Shown: piece after piece, positions 1 through 11,950 of the stretch | Position numbering within the stretch: the stretch's first letter is position 1 | How the letters are laid out: each line of letters starts with the position of its first letter | From: Patiria miniata | Taxonomy: Eukaryota > Echinodermata > Asteroidea > Valvatida > Asterinidae | Reading direction: 5' to 3' | Assembly: GCF_015706575.1 (NCBI RefSeq) | Contig: NW_024037076.1 | Coordinates: 7,226,777-7,290,776 of the forward strand | DNA: 64,000 nucleotides | Program-made: the position numbers and the translations under genes | Notes under the pieces: model-generated | Told to the model about the DNA's origin: nothing | Database searches by the model: none | What the model saw: only the letters and a program-made list of their open reading frames with translations

Positions 1-1617
1 CATCATTCCAAAATAAAGAGAGACAAAAAGGAACTCTAAGATGATTAAACATCTAAAAAAAATAAAGAGATATAAACAAATATGTAACCGAAAATCACAT
101 TTGAAAACAGAAGATCAAAAACCCTAAGATAAAGAATTAAGAACTCCGCTTCCAATTGGCCACTATCAAGATGAATTCGAATGCTATTTTTGCAAAATTG
201 GCCGGGAAAACCTATATTTATAAGCAATATTACGAAGCATTTTGCACAATCAAAACACTATGCACTTGTTACCCTGCAACTGAATATGGTGGATTATTAT
301 AAGCATTGAAATTCCAGATACATTGTATGTACATTTAAAAAATAGATATCTTATTGTTGATTAACTTGAATGACTTTACTTAATAAACCTGAAGCTTATC
401 ATATATATCTTTATAATCGAAAAAGAATTAACAAATGACAAAACTTCAAAAAGAGTACTTTAAATATTTCTTCAATTTTAATTCATACACATTGTGCAAA
501 GATATATTTTTACACTATTTGTCCAAATAAGTTTTAAGAAAACATTGTGTACAAATATTTACTTTTCAGATAAAACTATTTTCTCTGAGGGCTATCACAT
601 AACAGCTGGCTTGAAATAAATTGAATTAAAGATTTTTCCTTTTAAAAAATGCTTTGACTTCTACTACATACATTTGTGACAATCGCTAAAGGGGCATTAC
701 GCCTTGAAATCCCCGAAAATTTCATGTTTTGGATTGTTTACCTATACTATTTCAAAGGTCTGGTTGAAAGGAAACAAACCTAATGTCTTACCGAAAATCA
801 TTCTTGCACGGTTCTCCCAAGAATAACACAAACACCCAGATTTTCAAGGATGGTTGCGTGGATGTTTATATTCTACTTTTAAAATGCTCTTTCTACTTAA
901 TACCATTTTGTTTAAAACACAATGTGTAGCCCAATTGGGCGTATTTTAGGGCGTATTTTAGGCCGTATTATCCCTTAAATACATGTGGGATTAGATACAC
1001 AGTGTATATGGGAACTCCATAAAAATTCTCAGTAATTTTTTTTACATCCAATGTCAACCAATAAACCAAAATTAAAAAAGCAACTGTTTTATTTCAAATG
1101 TTGTACGTAGTTTGATCCGATAGATTTTTGTAGGTTAACTTTCACACTCACAGTACACGATGTTCGACTCACACCATGTGGGTTCAAACCCTTAAGAGGC
1201 ATGTGGTGCCTTGGCTCAATCAGCTTTAAACCAGATCATGTTTGGAACTACTTCACCACAATAAAATTATCAAGCTTTACTCAAAAGGCCGTGACAGAAT
1301 GAGACTTTCATTTCCTTTTTCCCCACCCAAACCAGCACTATTGCTACCAAGCTATGCCCAAATTGTCCCTAGTCAAGAATAATAAGTACTGACATCACAG
1401 ACATCACTTCGAATTTTGCATACTAGTCGCATTATCTGGCCCGCCAAGCTACCAGACGATCAGACTAACCCTTTAAATGTTGTTAAAACATCAATTTTTT
1501 TTGATCACGTCTTGATGATGTCACGTATTGTCACATTTTGTGGAAATATCTATGACCTAACAAACCTACATGTATTACCAAAACATTTTTAGGTTTTAGC
1601 ATGTTAATAATAATAAC
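1..1617. other. AT-rich non-coding stretch, nothing recognised
   Basis: Only short open frames without recognisable motifs occur here. A weak B-box-like GGGTTCAAACCC lies near 1182, but no A box or SINE body could be assigned to it. Confidence 0.5.
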
Positions 1618-1880
1618 ATCGGGGTGCTGTGGTCCAAAGGTTAGAGTGTTCGACTTGTGTACTGCTGTATGTTGGAACATGGTGCTGGTGTTCTTGAGCA
1701 AGGCTTTTTACCATTATTGCTTCATCCTTCGGATGGGACGTAAACCCGTGTGTTGTGTAATGCACATTAAAGAACCCAGCAACACTTATCGCTATAAAGT
1801 AAGAGAAGGGGTTTGCCCTGGTGTTTCGATGACATCACGTGACCCGGGATAACATCATTGTGAGGGCAACCTGTCAGTGC
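1618..1880 (+). repeat. tRNA-derived SINE
   Basis: The segment starts with a tRNA-like head (GGGGTGCTGTGGTCCAAAGG). It continues with a body of a type common in marine invertebrate SINEs: TTGAGCAAGGCTTTTTACC, then GGATGGGACGTAAACC, then GCACATTAAAGAACCC and GGGGTTTGCCC. These blocks in this order are the basis of the call. The open frame across it has no protein-like features and is not a gene. Confidence 0.6.
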
Positions 1881-3965
1881 ACACATTTACAATGTGATGG
1901 TCTTGGTCTTTGGTAAGTTTGGACTCGATCTAATCAAAGACCGTGTCAAATTTTGAAGTAAAATACACTTTTTAACAAAAAAAATTCATAACAAAAATCA
2001 GCCGATGACATTATTGTGACATCAACTGAGATCTTGCACATTAAAAATAACATTATCCAACTTCTCACCAAGTCATGATGATCAGACCCACATTATACCT
2101 TTATGTCATTATCACATTTTTGACGACCTCATCTTGGCACATGAAATGTCACAATTTTGTACAAATATGACCTAGCAAACCTATTACAAAAAGAATTGTG
2201 AAGTTACCGTGTTGTGTTCTTGAGAAATAGTGATACTCTTTAAAACTTGGATGACGTCATCCTGATGTGACCTCATTTTTTCATTTATAGCAAATCCCTG
2301 TCTATGCACATACAAACTTTCAAACAGTCATTGTGTTGAGACTGGTACTTAGGAGGCAGATTGTTGCTGGTGTTTGAAATCAGGACATATGAAATTTATG
2401 ACGGTATAGGAGTTTAGCCTGAGTTTGCCAAAACTTGAGAATCAGGACAGAATTTCCCGTCTGTAAGAAGATTACAACTGATCAGATTTGTAGTACTTTA
2501 AGTCCAGGTGACGGACTCAAGTCTGTCTTGAGTCGCATTTTTGGTGACTTGGACTTGACTCGAGGCACATTGGCGAATAACTCGGGAATCAGACTCGACA
2601 AGACTGTGATAACTATGCCTTACTCGTGACTCGCGAGTCAAGTATTTCACCCCAAAAAGTGGGTTATGAATTGTATTCATTTCCTGGAAGCACGCAACAC
2701 GCGTGCATAATGAAGACGTTCCTTTTACAATGAAGACAGAAAACATCACAGGCTTGTATCCAGTAATCTCTTAAACTGTCATTCATACTTCGAAATAGGA
2801 TTAGAGCTATGTATATATACACACACACACCTATTGATTTTCAGAGCCCAAGTGTCTGGAGAACAAAAAACCTGTCTACATTCAGATTTTTCGGCCGATG
2901 AAACGCCCCTCCTGCGGAAATTCATGGATTCGCCTCTCAAATGTTTATAATTTCAGATCCTTGTGTAACTTATAGTGTTTGATTGATGGTCCTTCATGAA
3001 GGTGGAGTCTTTTTACTTTTAATCAGGCCTATCACATTTGAAAGGTATTACAAAAATCTCAATCTAAATTTGTATGGAGAAACGTTAAGAATAAGACTAT
3101 CAATTGGGACTTCAATACACCTTTAGATGGTTCAAGTAAGCCTACACCAGCACAGATGATTCACAATATTACTGTAAATAGATCAAGGAATGATTATACC
3201 AAAAGTGAGTGTGCTGTCTTTAAAATTCAAACTTCAAAGAAAAACTTTTAAAGTCAGATCTTGACTTTAATCAAAACAATTATTTTGGGTGATTGTGCAA
3301 AACCTACATGCAAGTGGAGTCGATGCTGATGAAGTAAGGGTGTTTGAACGTGTTACAATATCTGACACTTTCTAATTAAGTGGAATCAGTTGATTTAAAT
3401 GATTAAAATGACCCCCAATCAATTTATTGGGCCAAAAAATAAAATCTAAAAAAAAAAAGGTGTGATTTCAAAAAAAATATATACAAGATCTGCCACCAAT
3501 GCTCACAGTCAGAGTCGCAATACTTGGATCTCGCACTGTATCCCACTCATCATCTTTCATTGTCCGCACATTCTAACTGTGGCACTCTCTCCATAATCAT
3601 GCTTCCCATCATCCTACAACCCACAGTCTTTCAAGACTTCATCAATAAGCTCGATCGCTTATCACTTTCCTAGTCTTATTTCCCGTGTCAAGAGTCCTTA
3701 GGACTACAGGTGCTTCCTGCCTTTTCTTGGCATCATCTATTGTGCAACACCTGAACAAATTCTCATCATCTGATTGGTGGGTCTTTGATCACATGTCATT
3801 GAATTATTCGTCCCAACACACGGCGTGCACTGTGCGCAGCGCACAGTACAATGGAAGTTCTATTGCAGGGTGTATAGAACTTGCATGACACAGTTTTAGT
3901 GCTGCCAGTGGTGGCACTGTGACATGAATCTATTTCACAAAATGTGGATGTTATGCCAGACTGAA
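1881..3965. other. Non-coding stretch, nothing recognised
   Basis: Holds a short TA/CA microsatellite near 2810-2830 and an A-rich run near 3450. No conserved coding motif, RNA gene or terminal repeat was recognised. Confidence 0.5.
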
Positions 3966-4115
3966 ACATTGTTTGTTATCCTCACAGAAGATGAAATATC
4001 AGAACTTGTAGGTGATACTGACACTGCTAACACAAAGAAGCAAATAGGATATGCTGCCAAACGATTAGACAAATTTGCAAAACATACTGAAACATCTGTT
4101 GATGCATTATACTGA
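3966..4115 (+). pseudogene. Crypton-like tyrosine recombinase N-terminal fragment
   Basis: The frame encodes about 48 residues beginning near LTEDEISELVGDTDTANTKK and running through KRLDKFAKHTE before a stop. The pattern 'LTxxEIxxLVxxxDxxNTKKxxxxAxxxLxxF' resembles the N-terminal SAM-like region of Crypton-derived proteins of the ZMYM/QRICH1/KCTD1 type. No catalytic R...HxxR...Y core follows, so this would be a detached fragment. The match is from memory of the family and could be chance. A host gene exon is the alternative, but no flanking splice signals stand out. Confidence 0.35.
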
Positions 4116-4190
4116 TTCGCAACTGAACAACCTCTTGTCATGATTTTACTCAGGACTGAGAAGAGAAAATGCTATATGAGGTGACGAGGA

Positions 4191-4196
4191 TTTATT
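4191..4196 (-). promoter_or_regulatory. Candidate polyadenylation signal AATAAA for TRUB2
   Basis: TTTATT on the plus strand reads AATAAA on the minus strand, about 520 bases past the TRUB2 stop codon. This is the first such hexamer noticed downstream. The assignment is by position only. Confidence 0.3.
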
Positions 4197-4217
4197 TGGG
4201 TGTTGAATAAAACAAAT

Positions 4218-4542
4218 CGTCGGGTGCCCGGCAGAAGGGCATATGGGCATATGCCCTTATGCAATAGCGCGTAATGACCAAAATGTTCCCAGCAAAAGGG
4301 CATATGCAGAAAACTGCCTCCATTTTAATGAGATTTAAACATTTTCGTCAGAAATTAATACAAGTTCCAAAACTTATGATTCATACGTGTGACAAATTTC
4401 AAATTCGTACAATTTTTATTACATGTGGGACTACATTGGATACATAATGCGCGCTGGGGAACAATGGAACCTTTAATGCAATTTTCTTGAAAATGATTTT
4501 TGCGTCAGGATGCTCATATGCCCTTCTGCCGGACACCCGACG
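4218..4542. mobile_element. MITE with TSD AAAT
   Basis: The left end CGTCGGGTGCCCGGCAGAAG is mirrored at the right by CTTCTGCCGGACACCCGACG, with one mismatch, and the inverted match continues into GGGCATATG. AAAT occurs directly before (4214-4217) and directly after (4543-4546) and is the likely target-site duplication. No open frame is present. The element lies in the presumed TRUB2 3' UTR. The superfamily is not assigned. Confidence 0.8.
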
Positions 4543-4575
4543 AAATAATGAATGTTTCACATTCGTGCTATGGTA

Positions 4576-4648
4576 AGAATAATTTCATTTGGTGACAGAT
4601 GAAAGTTCCATTCCATTCATTTCATCTGTCACCGAATGAAATTATTCT
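4576..4648. repeat. 29-bp hairpin with 15-nt loop
   Basis: Arms 4576-4604 and 4620-4648 are reverse complements except for one position, which would be a G-U wobble in one transcript sense. The loop is 15 nt. It sits about 70 bases downstream of the TRUB2 stop codon, so the TRUB2 transcript should carry it. It could be a small foldback MITE, a miRNA-like or siRNA hairpin, or a 3' UTR structure. The sequence alone does not separate these. Confidence 0.7.
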
Positions 4649-4717
4649 TTGATTCTACTCCTTGCACACCTTCTTATGTCTCTTGTAATGTTGTGTGCTA
4701 TATCGTAGCAATCACCA

Positions 4718-4977
4718 TCACCTGCCCTCCTTAAGGATTCCCTCTACCTGTGTCCTAGTCTCATATATTGCTTCCTTCACCAGAGGCTGTCCAATTTGCA
4801 AGGCCTCGGCAATGTACGGCAAGGTCCAGTGCTTCCTGAGCAAGGCATGCTTCACAGTGAATGGGCCATCACGTGTCCTTCGTACATGAGTGGCTACAGC
4901 ACAGGTCTTCATGTACTGGGCAAGGTCATGGACGATCTTACGCAGGTACTGAGATGACTCCTTGACACATTCAATTT
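4718..4977 (-). CDS. TRUB2: TRUB2 last coding exon
   Basis: The frame encodes the C-terminal part of TRUB2, a TruB-family pseudouridine synthase that acts on mitochondrial RNA. The exon opens after a good acceptor (CCCCAACTGTACAG) and continues the codon begun by exon 49574-49713 (G|AA, Glu), giving ...FELEIECVKESSQYLRKIV across the join. The block HVRRTRDGPFTVKHALL matches the family's VRRTRDGxFTVxxALLR signature closely. It ends at a TGA at 4718-4720, about 85 codons into the exon. Identification rests on remembered human TRUB2 sequence and on the in-frame join. The catalytic Asp lies in upstream exons and is not in this piece. Confidence 0.9.
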
Positions 4978-5187
4978 CTGTACAGTTGGGGAAAAATTCA
5001 AATTACAAGATATTTTAACACAAATACCTGGATCTATGCCTCCTTACTCTGTGTAAATTGATGGGTTAATTTGTCTGAATTCAGTTTCTTTCAAGTGTGC
5101 TGTTTTTACAATTAATGTCGAAAGTGGTGCATGAATACGAATACAGTTTAATGGAATTACATTTCAGCCTAGTCGCCCTGTATTATT

Positions 5188-5258
5188 GTCCACTTAATAC
5201 GGTCTGAACCACCCTTTAAATAAAATGACACGTTTATCCATTCATAAAATGCAAATAA
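5188..5258 (+). repeat. Left arm of a distant inverted repeat of about 70 bp
   Basis: Starts GTCCACTTAATACGGTCTGA and runs to the edge of the Harbinger element. The same sequence in reverse complement lies at 13877-13952, with similarity over about 70 bp that includes the CCATTCATAAAATGCAA part. It looks like the end of an older DNA transposon. Confidence 0.6.
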
Positions 5259-6329
5259 AGCCCGGTTCATACTTCATGCGAATGTGAATGCGAAGCGAAT
5301 TTGACATCATGAAACATTCGCTGTGAAATTCGACCGAGTTGAAATATGTTCAACTTTTACGTTAAACTCCACCCGTGACGTCACCCTATTGTTCTAGCGC
5401 TCCATTATTTTGCACGAATGGAGCGTTGGAGGCGATACCTCTCCATTCTTTGGGAGGGTAATAATGCCTCCATCACTCCATTCCTACAAAATAATGGAGT
5501 GGGAAATAAAGAAACACCAAAAATGACACAGTTATATCTTTGCACAGTTGCAACTTTACTACACCTTTTCTCAATGATAATTTTATGCATTTTCTTATAT
5601 ATTTCGTACAATGCTTAATACGTAAGTCAACAACCATTTTTGTTTGCACAGAATTTTCCCTTTAGTCCTACACCGTTTCTCAAGTGGAATTTTACACATC
5701 ATTTGTACGATTATGTGAAATTTAGGAACCATTTATGTTTCTTATATAGCATGCTACACCGTTTCTCAAATGGAATTTTAGGCATCATTCGTACCTGAAC
5801 GTGAAAGTCAAAAAAACATTTTTGTTTCTTATACAGCATGCTTCACCGTTTCTCAAATAGAATTTTATGCATTTTCTTATACAATTTCTTACAGTGTTAA
5901 AGCGAAAGTCAAGTACCATTTTTTTCTTGTACAGAATGTTCGTATATAGTCATGTTACATGCAACAATATAAACGTTTCAACGATATAAATGTTTCACAG
6001 TTAAAGGGAATATACATCATTTGCTTTTGCTGTAATTTTCAGAAATGGATGGAATTGGGGGGTTGGAAATATATAGCAAATATAGTTACACTGACTTTTT
6101 TGAGGTTTTGGGCTCGAAAATGCTATAACAACCAAGAAAAATAATCATTTTCCTGTGTCTGGTTCCCTGACTCCATTGAAGAAGAAACAGAGCAGTTTAC
6201 ATACATTGGGGAATTGTAAGGTCAGGGAACCAGTCTAGCTGGCTCGTACCAGTTCATAGGTTTGTAATCGATTGCAAACAAGTGCGATGGTCAATTGGGG
6301 CCAGTATTTGAAAAAAAGCCAGTTTTTTT

Positions 6330-6361
6330 CCAACACTGATCAGCCGATCAGCGTTGGAAAT
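6330..6361. repeat. Short inverted repeat, 14-bp arms
   Basis: TTCCAACACTGATC and GATCAGCGTTGGAA flank a 4-nt loop, with one mismatch. It lies inside the Harbinger element and has no known role. Confidence 0.5.
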
Positions 6362-6600
6362 TGATACAAAAATACCACTTTTCTTGAAAATGACAGTATA
6401 CCAGGTGCCATGATTTTACAGGATGCATTACACTGTCATTCACTAACAGTCCAGCAAGATATTTCAAAATGATTTGGTAGTTTTATTTTTTGATGTTTGC
6501 AAATGTTGTATTTTCCCTTTAAAGCAAATGTTTTGACAAGGTTTGCAGTACAGTTTATATCTCGATCTTGTTCCTGGGTTTCAATGCCTAGCATGCAGTC

Positions 6601-6888
6601 CTAGAAATTCTTGATCGGCAAGAACTCATCATCCTGAAAAAAAATGGGTAGGTCTTTTCCACGATGTCCAAGAACAGTTGAAGGAAAATCACAAGTTCGT
6701 GCAATGTAAACCCGGAAGACTTGTAGCTGTTTTGCTTTAAAAATGCACCAAAATCTTAATCTTGCAATTTGAGTGGTTTTAGCTCGTCCTTCCTTGTCCA
6801 ATGATGAGTAGTTATAGTCTCGAGTTGCATTGGTTACGAAGTAGTCCGACTGGAGACTGCTCGCTAGTTTGGACCCTCTTCGTGACAC
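6601..6888 (-). pseudogene. Possible Harbinger DDE transposase remnant
   Basis: A 95-codon frame ends in GKDLPIFFQDDEFLPIKNF. This resembles the 'LPYxFxGDDAFPLKxxL' block of PIF/Harbinger transposases, which holds the second catalytic Asp. The rest of the frame has no clear motif and the remainder of the enzyme was not found. Its position inside an element with Harbinger ends and TSD supports the call. The match itself is short, so confidence is modest. Confidence 0.4.
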
Positions 6889-7512
6889 TATCCACAGTCT
6901 GTAAAGCCAGAATTAGAAGAAAACAAAATCAGAAAGTGGGTCAAACAATTAGACGGAAGCATAAGGTCATATTCCTGTAAATCCACTTAAGTCTTACAAA
7001 GCCGTAAAAGTCACAGGGTAGCTTTTAAAAAATCAGATGTATATTTTTCGTAAAATTTCCAGATTCATTTTTACACGTTTGCGTATCAAAATTTCAACAT
7101 GAAATTTCACAAAAATTAGACATCTGAAAAAGGCAGCACTTTCTGATTAGCCTATAAAGAGGGTGAGTATGCTTCTAAAGCAAAAAAATCCTACAAACTA
7201 AGCCTAAATGTGAAAATCAAAATTTGGCAAAGTCGACACGTTTTTGTACATGTGGATTTGTGGCCTATGTTTACGGAGGCAGTCCAGTAAATAGGCCACA
7301 TTTATGGGGCTATCTTAGTGCAAACACGATTTCTGAATAAACTTCATCAGATAGCAAATTAAACAATAAAGCTTAATGTATCTGACATTATCATGCTCAA
7401 AATACAACATTTAAATTTTTGATTTTATTAGCTTATTTTTACTTCACAAAAAGGGTAACTTCTTACCTTTATACTCATACATGCAATCTTCATATTCATT
7501 TGGAGTGTCGAA

Positions 7513-7785
7513 ATGAACTTTTATATATCCCAGGCAAAGTTTGAAGCGGCCAGTAAATTATCATCCGATATATCCACGGAGCTAGTTTCAGCAACTATCA
7601 AAGACGGTTTCCTGGCCCGCTATGATTCCACTGTATCCCACATACAGCATTATTTCCTCAACGTCTTGAGACTAAACACTGCGTGTCATCAGCACACTAT
7701 TCAAGAACGAATGCATGGTGCCTGGGCGGGGTTTAGCATTTTATACCAAGCGCACCTAGAATCCAGCATTGTATTGGTTACGTAA
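7513..7785 (+). other. Unidentified 90-codon ORF
   Basis: The frame begins MNFYISQAKFEAASKLSSDI and runs to a stop within the Harbinger element. Composition is protein-like (alternating charged and hydrophobic residues), but no family was recognised. It could be a remnant of the element's second protein (Harbinger elements usually carry a Myb/SANT-like partner), though no W-spaced repeat is visible. It may also be chance. Confidence 0.2.
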
Positions 7786-7965
7786 GAACATATTCTTATT
7801 CGCAGTACAATTCTGTAGGCTACAGTTCCATTTATACTAATGCAGTTTACAGTTACGCAATAAGACAAAGCTTGTGTCTTTGTATGAAACAAAGTCACTC
7901 CATTCGTGCAAAATAATGTAGCGCTAGAAACAATAGGGGGACGTCACAGGTGGAGTTAAAGTCGG

Positions 7966-8035
7966 ATAATGCCGCTCGGTAACGCGCCATTCGTGGGTAT
8001 CTTACCCACGAATGTCGCGTACCTCGGGCATTATC
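7966..8035. repeat. Imperfect palindrome of about 70 bp
   Basis: GGATAATGCC near the left end is mirrored by GGGCATTATCC at the right. The centre is a 12-bp perfect stem, CATTCGTGGGTA/TACCCACGAATG, around a 3-nt loop. It lies next to a SINE tail within the Harbinger right end. Confidence 0.65.
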
Positions 8036-8045
8036 CTTTACTTAA

Positions 8046-8200
8046 ATGGGTACCTGTGAAGGTAGAGACCAGATTGCGCTGATCTTGAGCTGCTGCAAAA
8101 ACTGGTCTCATGGCCTGATGAACAGGGGTAATAATTGTGAAGCGCTTTGAGACCTTTGGTATAAAGCGCTATATAAGCACTATATTATTATTATTATTAC
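8046..8200 (+). repeat. SINE 3' part with ATT tail
   Basis: Contains GTGAAGCGCTTTGAGACC, then AAAGCGCTATATAAGCAC, and ends in an (ATT)n run. This is the typical 3' end of Deu-like tRNA-derived SINEs in deuterostomes and other invertebrates. No tRNA head is visible. It interrupts the Harbinger terminal repeat. Confidence 0.6.
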
Positions 8201-8299
8201 GAATTCGCGGCGCGAATACTTGCCACGACGTCACAAATTCGCGTTCACGCCGAGTATGAACCGGGCTTAAGCCAAGGCCTCATAAATACCATTCCCAAC

Positions 8300-10750
8300 C
8301 ATTGAAGCGTGTCTTTATTCTTTGTGGTACAGACTGTTCGCAATTGTATTCACATCCCGTCTTTTTACCACTAAGTTAACGTTTTGCCGTAATATTACGG
8401 AGTTTCGACTACGTTTCTCGCTTTGCAATGTCTTCATCTTCAACCAAGAAAAACAAGCCATCCAGCAAGAAAGCTTTGCCACATACTGTAAGCAAGAAAA
8501 CCACGTCAAGTTTTCTTCCAGCGTTTATACCTCCGCACCGACGTTGCCTTGGGCTGGACATCAAGATCAGCTCGGCCACACAGAGAGCCATGAGGCAGAA
8601 ATTGGGTCGCCTTGCCCAGTCTCTGGCTCCGTCTTTGGCCTCGAGAGTTTTTCAAGTTCCTCAGGCACAGTTCATGGATAACACTGGTACAGGTTTAACC
8701 TTGCCTTGGGTTGCCCCTGCACTGGGAAATGTCACGCCAGTGCCACCACCGGGCACTCAACAGTGGAATTTCCCTGCTGACGCTAGAGGGCAGTATACCA
8801 ACATGGCAGCACCCATGTACCCGTACTACGGTACGCATCCGTTCATGCACAGCAGTTTGGACAACCCACAACAGCCCGATGGCCACCAATACATCATCTA
8901 CTACATTGTCTTTGAATCCGAGTCCTGCTGGTTAGGATTCAAGTCAAGCTAGACATGATGTTTCTGCCGTTGACTCTGACCATGTCGCCCGACCACGCCG
9001 CCGCTGATGAGGCTTCGGGTACTACTGGGTCCGACGGTTGTGACAGGTTTCGTAACAACTCCATTGGCACACCGGTGACTGACAAGGTGCTTTCTTGGTG
9101 GGAGGATCTCCGCACCAACAAACTTGGACATGAGGAGATTTAAGAAGAATTTCCAATAATCTTATCCCATCAGAGCAAGAAAAAAAGTTTAAAAGCTCCA
9201 GAACTTCCAAGCCAGGTGAGATTTTTCTTTAAAGAAGCTCGGTCTTCCTTAGTTTCTTAAGACGATTGCCTGAAAGATTTGCAGAGTCATCTTCTCCAGT
9301 CTGCCCTTCCATTGGTACATATTTTTGATGCCCTTGTGGATCCTTTGTGTCCTGAAACGATTGATGCTACCATGGTGAAGGATCACGTGACCTCAGCTCT
9401 TATTCTGCTGGGATCAGCTAGCCAGAGTCTCGCCATCACCAGAGCTCATCAGCATGCCTTTGATGACATACTGGACAAATGCTTTGACTTGTTGAAAAAG
9501 AAGGCACCCTTGATGGATTTCTTCTTCGGTGGTTACCTTGTCATGGATATTGAAGAAGCTGAAAAAGTCATCAAGGGGGCCTCTGGATCAGCGTCTCTGT
9601 CAGTGAAAGAGAGCAGATTTTTTCCATACACTTCAGTGGTAGCCAGAAGATTCAGAGTTACCGGTAGTCATTCCTTTCAAGGTGGGCGTTTCTTTAACAG
9701 TTCCACCAGTTTGGGGCGGACAGTCATCATGGCATACCCGCTGCAACAAGTTAAAATGCAACCGGAAGAGCGATTTCAAGACAAAAAAAGTTGTTAAGCT
9801 CCCACAGACATGACAGACAGGTTGTCTTGTATTTTTTCGTTGATCAATCATATGAACTCTGCACTTCAAGTAGAAATAGTGCAGAAGTTATAAAGAAAGG
9901 AGCCATCACATTGGAAGATCCAGTTGACGGTCAATTAATTTCTTCTCTGTTTTTAATTCCAAAGAAATCGGGAGAGCTTCGGCCAATTATAAACCTTGGG
10001 CCACTGAACAAGTTTGTGCTTTACTAGCATTTCAAGATGAAAGGCATAAAACTAGTGAAAGAGTTGTTAAACCCAGGAGATATCATGGGCTATAAGGATG
10101 CATACTTCATGGTCCCCGTTCACGCAGAACACCGCAAATATCTGCGTTTTCTTTGGCATGGCAATCTGTTTCAGTTCGCTTGCCTCCCATTCTGCCTCTT
10201 ACATGTAAGTGCGCCAAAGAACATACAATGGTGCTCAAACCAGTTGCCGCACATCTGCGTCAAATAGGAATTTGTTGTCTATTCTACCTGGACGATATCC
10301 TCATTCTGTGCAAAGCATCAGAGGATTGCAAGGACAACTTGAAAACAACAGCCGACTTACTTCAGAGGTAAGGGTTCATCATAAATCACAAGTCTCAGTT
10401 TGTCCCATTGCACCAGTTGACTTACCCCAGGTTCCTCACCAACTATGAATTTGTCCCTGCCGACAGAGAAAGTACACAAGATCATAACACACTCCTGAGA
10501 TGTTCTACAAGCAAAAAACTTGACATTGAGAGACCTGGCCAAGCTCACTGGCCGCCTATCATCCAGCATTCACCCAGTCTTTTCGGCACCACTGTTTTAT
10601 CGGAGCCTACAACAGGAGGTTTCTCGACCCCACTCCAGACTTAACAATTCAGATGGACGCATTACTCCAAGGTTGGGGTACCCGCCTAGGAAAGGTGCAC
10701 TTTGTATTCATAATTACGTTCAAACTGACTATGTGACAGTGTTCAAATAG
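8300..10750 (+). mobile_element. DIRS-like retrotransposon fossil
   Basis: The parts visible in order are a gag-like region (about 8428-9800, with a proline-rich segment and an alpha-helical domain), a reverse transcriptase (about 9890-10370, with IPKKSGELRPIINL, a DAYFMVPVH palm block and a YLDDIL active-site box), and an RNase H-like remainder (about 10500-10720). The spacing and the HFKM...VPVH pattern fit DIRS-type elements rather than Gypsy. No tyrosine recombinase was recognised and the ends are not defined. The copy is broken in several places and is a fossil of moderate age. Confidence 0.65.
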
Positions 10751-10979
10751 AAGTCTGACTGCTGAAACAAATGCATTATTTAAGTTATGAGACTCTTTTT
10801 CGCTTTTCAAACTGCCTAAAATGTTACAAAAGTTACAGTGGAATTGCCCATAATGATAAATCAGAATTAGATGGTAGTAAGCCTAACCCATTTGGGGTCA
10901 AAATTGGTTAGGAAATGATGGGGGTGAATTACAGAAATGAGCAGCCCCATCTCAACTGATGTACTCCATAGCATGGCAC

Positions 10980-11750
10980 GGCATCTCAACATTAGCCTCT
11001 CCTAATCAAATTCTAAGGACCAGTTCTACGAGGAACTCGACACTACAATCAGAGGTATCCCTGTAATACAAAAACTGTACCTACTTGGCTAATTTAACTC
11101 CTGGCCCAGATGCATCGCTCACTTTGGCATTTGGAAGCTAAATGAGAATGGGCAAAGGCTGCTAGAGTTTTGCTCTCACCTCAACCTTTGTACTACAAAC
11201 ATGTTCTTCTCCAACAAGCCAAACCACCAAGTATCCTGGTGGTACCTCAAATCCCGATAATGGCTTCAGCTTCATCTCGTCAACACACAAAGAGCCTCAC
11301 TGAACTTCTTTCTCATCACACGCAGCTACCACAGCGCTGACTGTGATACATACCACTCCCTGGTTGGCAACAGAGTATGTCTTCAGCCCAAATAAATGGA
11401 TCCACCACTAAAAGCAGAAGAGAAGCCCACGCATTAACGCTGCCAGGACGTCAATCCCAATACCGTAGAATCTCTCTCCCTCCTCGGTATCATTAGGAAG
11501 GCCTTCGCCCATGTAGTGCTGAACAGATTGCAGCTGCTAGCTAACCGCATATACCCTGAGACGCAGTGCAGGTTCACAGCTTGAAGATCAACAATCAACA
11601 CTGTCTTCTCCCTACAGCAGCTCCAGGAGAAGTGCCGAGAGCAGAGACAACTGATGTACATCGCCTTTATTGACCTGATGAAGGCCTGCGACCTTCATCA
11701 GTAGAAAATGCCTCTTCATGCTACTCTTGAAGATTGGATGTCCGCCAAGC
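10980..11750 (+). mobile_element. LINE fragment (endonuclease plus start of RT)
   Basis: Translated pieces match a LINE with an AP-type endonuclease: LLG near 11080, then HFGIWKLNENGQRLLEFC (compare the usual 'GKxNENGxRLLEFC') and VSWWYLKSR, then TRSYHSADCDTYHSLVGNRV. Further on comes an RT block, STINTVFSLQQLQEKCREQR followed by LMYIAFIDLMKACD, i.e. palm motif A. Stops interrupt each block, so the copy is dead. The wording of these blocks fits RTE/CR1-like LINEs of invertebrates; the exact clade is not decided. The copy ends abruptly before the YxDD box, next to the Gypsy remnant. Confidence 0.65.
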
Positions 11751-11950
11751 AATCTGAAACATTCAACCCCATAACCTTATCAGCATCGGACACGATTTTG
11801 CACAACAGCTGAGCACCGGTGAGGACCAGTTGAGGCCTTCGGCACACTGGATGTGATCTGTCCGGATCGTCTCTAGCAACACCTTTTGCATCAAGGTTAA
11901 CACAAAGGCATATAAAAAATACCTTACCATTTCGAAAGAACATAGTGAAC

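Larger units (their letters stand above)
5259..8267. mobile_element. PIF/Harbinger-like DNA transposon, TSD TAA
   Basis: The ends are AGCCCGGTTCATACTT at the left and its reverse complement (one base differs) at the right, flanked by TAA at 5256-5258 and 8268-8270. A 3-bp TWA duplication is the hallmark of PIF/Harbinger. A second inverted block (CACCC/TGTGACGTC...CATTATTTTGCACGAATGGAG region) lies at about 5377-5420 and 7893-7945, so the terminal repeats were long, near 160 bp. On the right side they are interrupted by a palindrome and a SINE tail. The interior holds only a degraded transposase piece. It inserted into the left arm of an older inverted repeat. Confidence 0.75.

Noticed and set aside
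1601-1852. 83-codon plus-strand ORF
   Set aside because: It lies over a SINE and has no protein-like motif.
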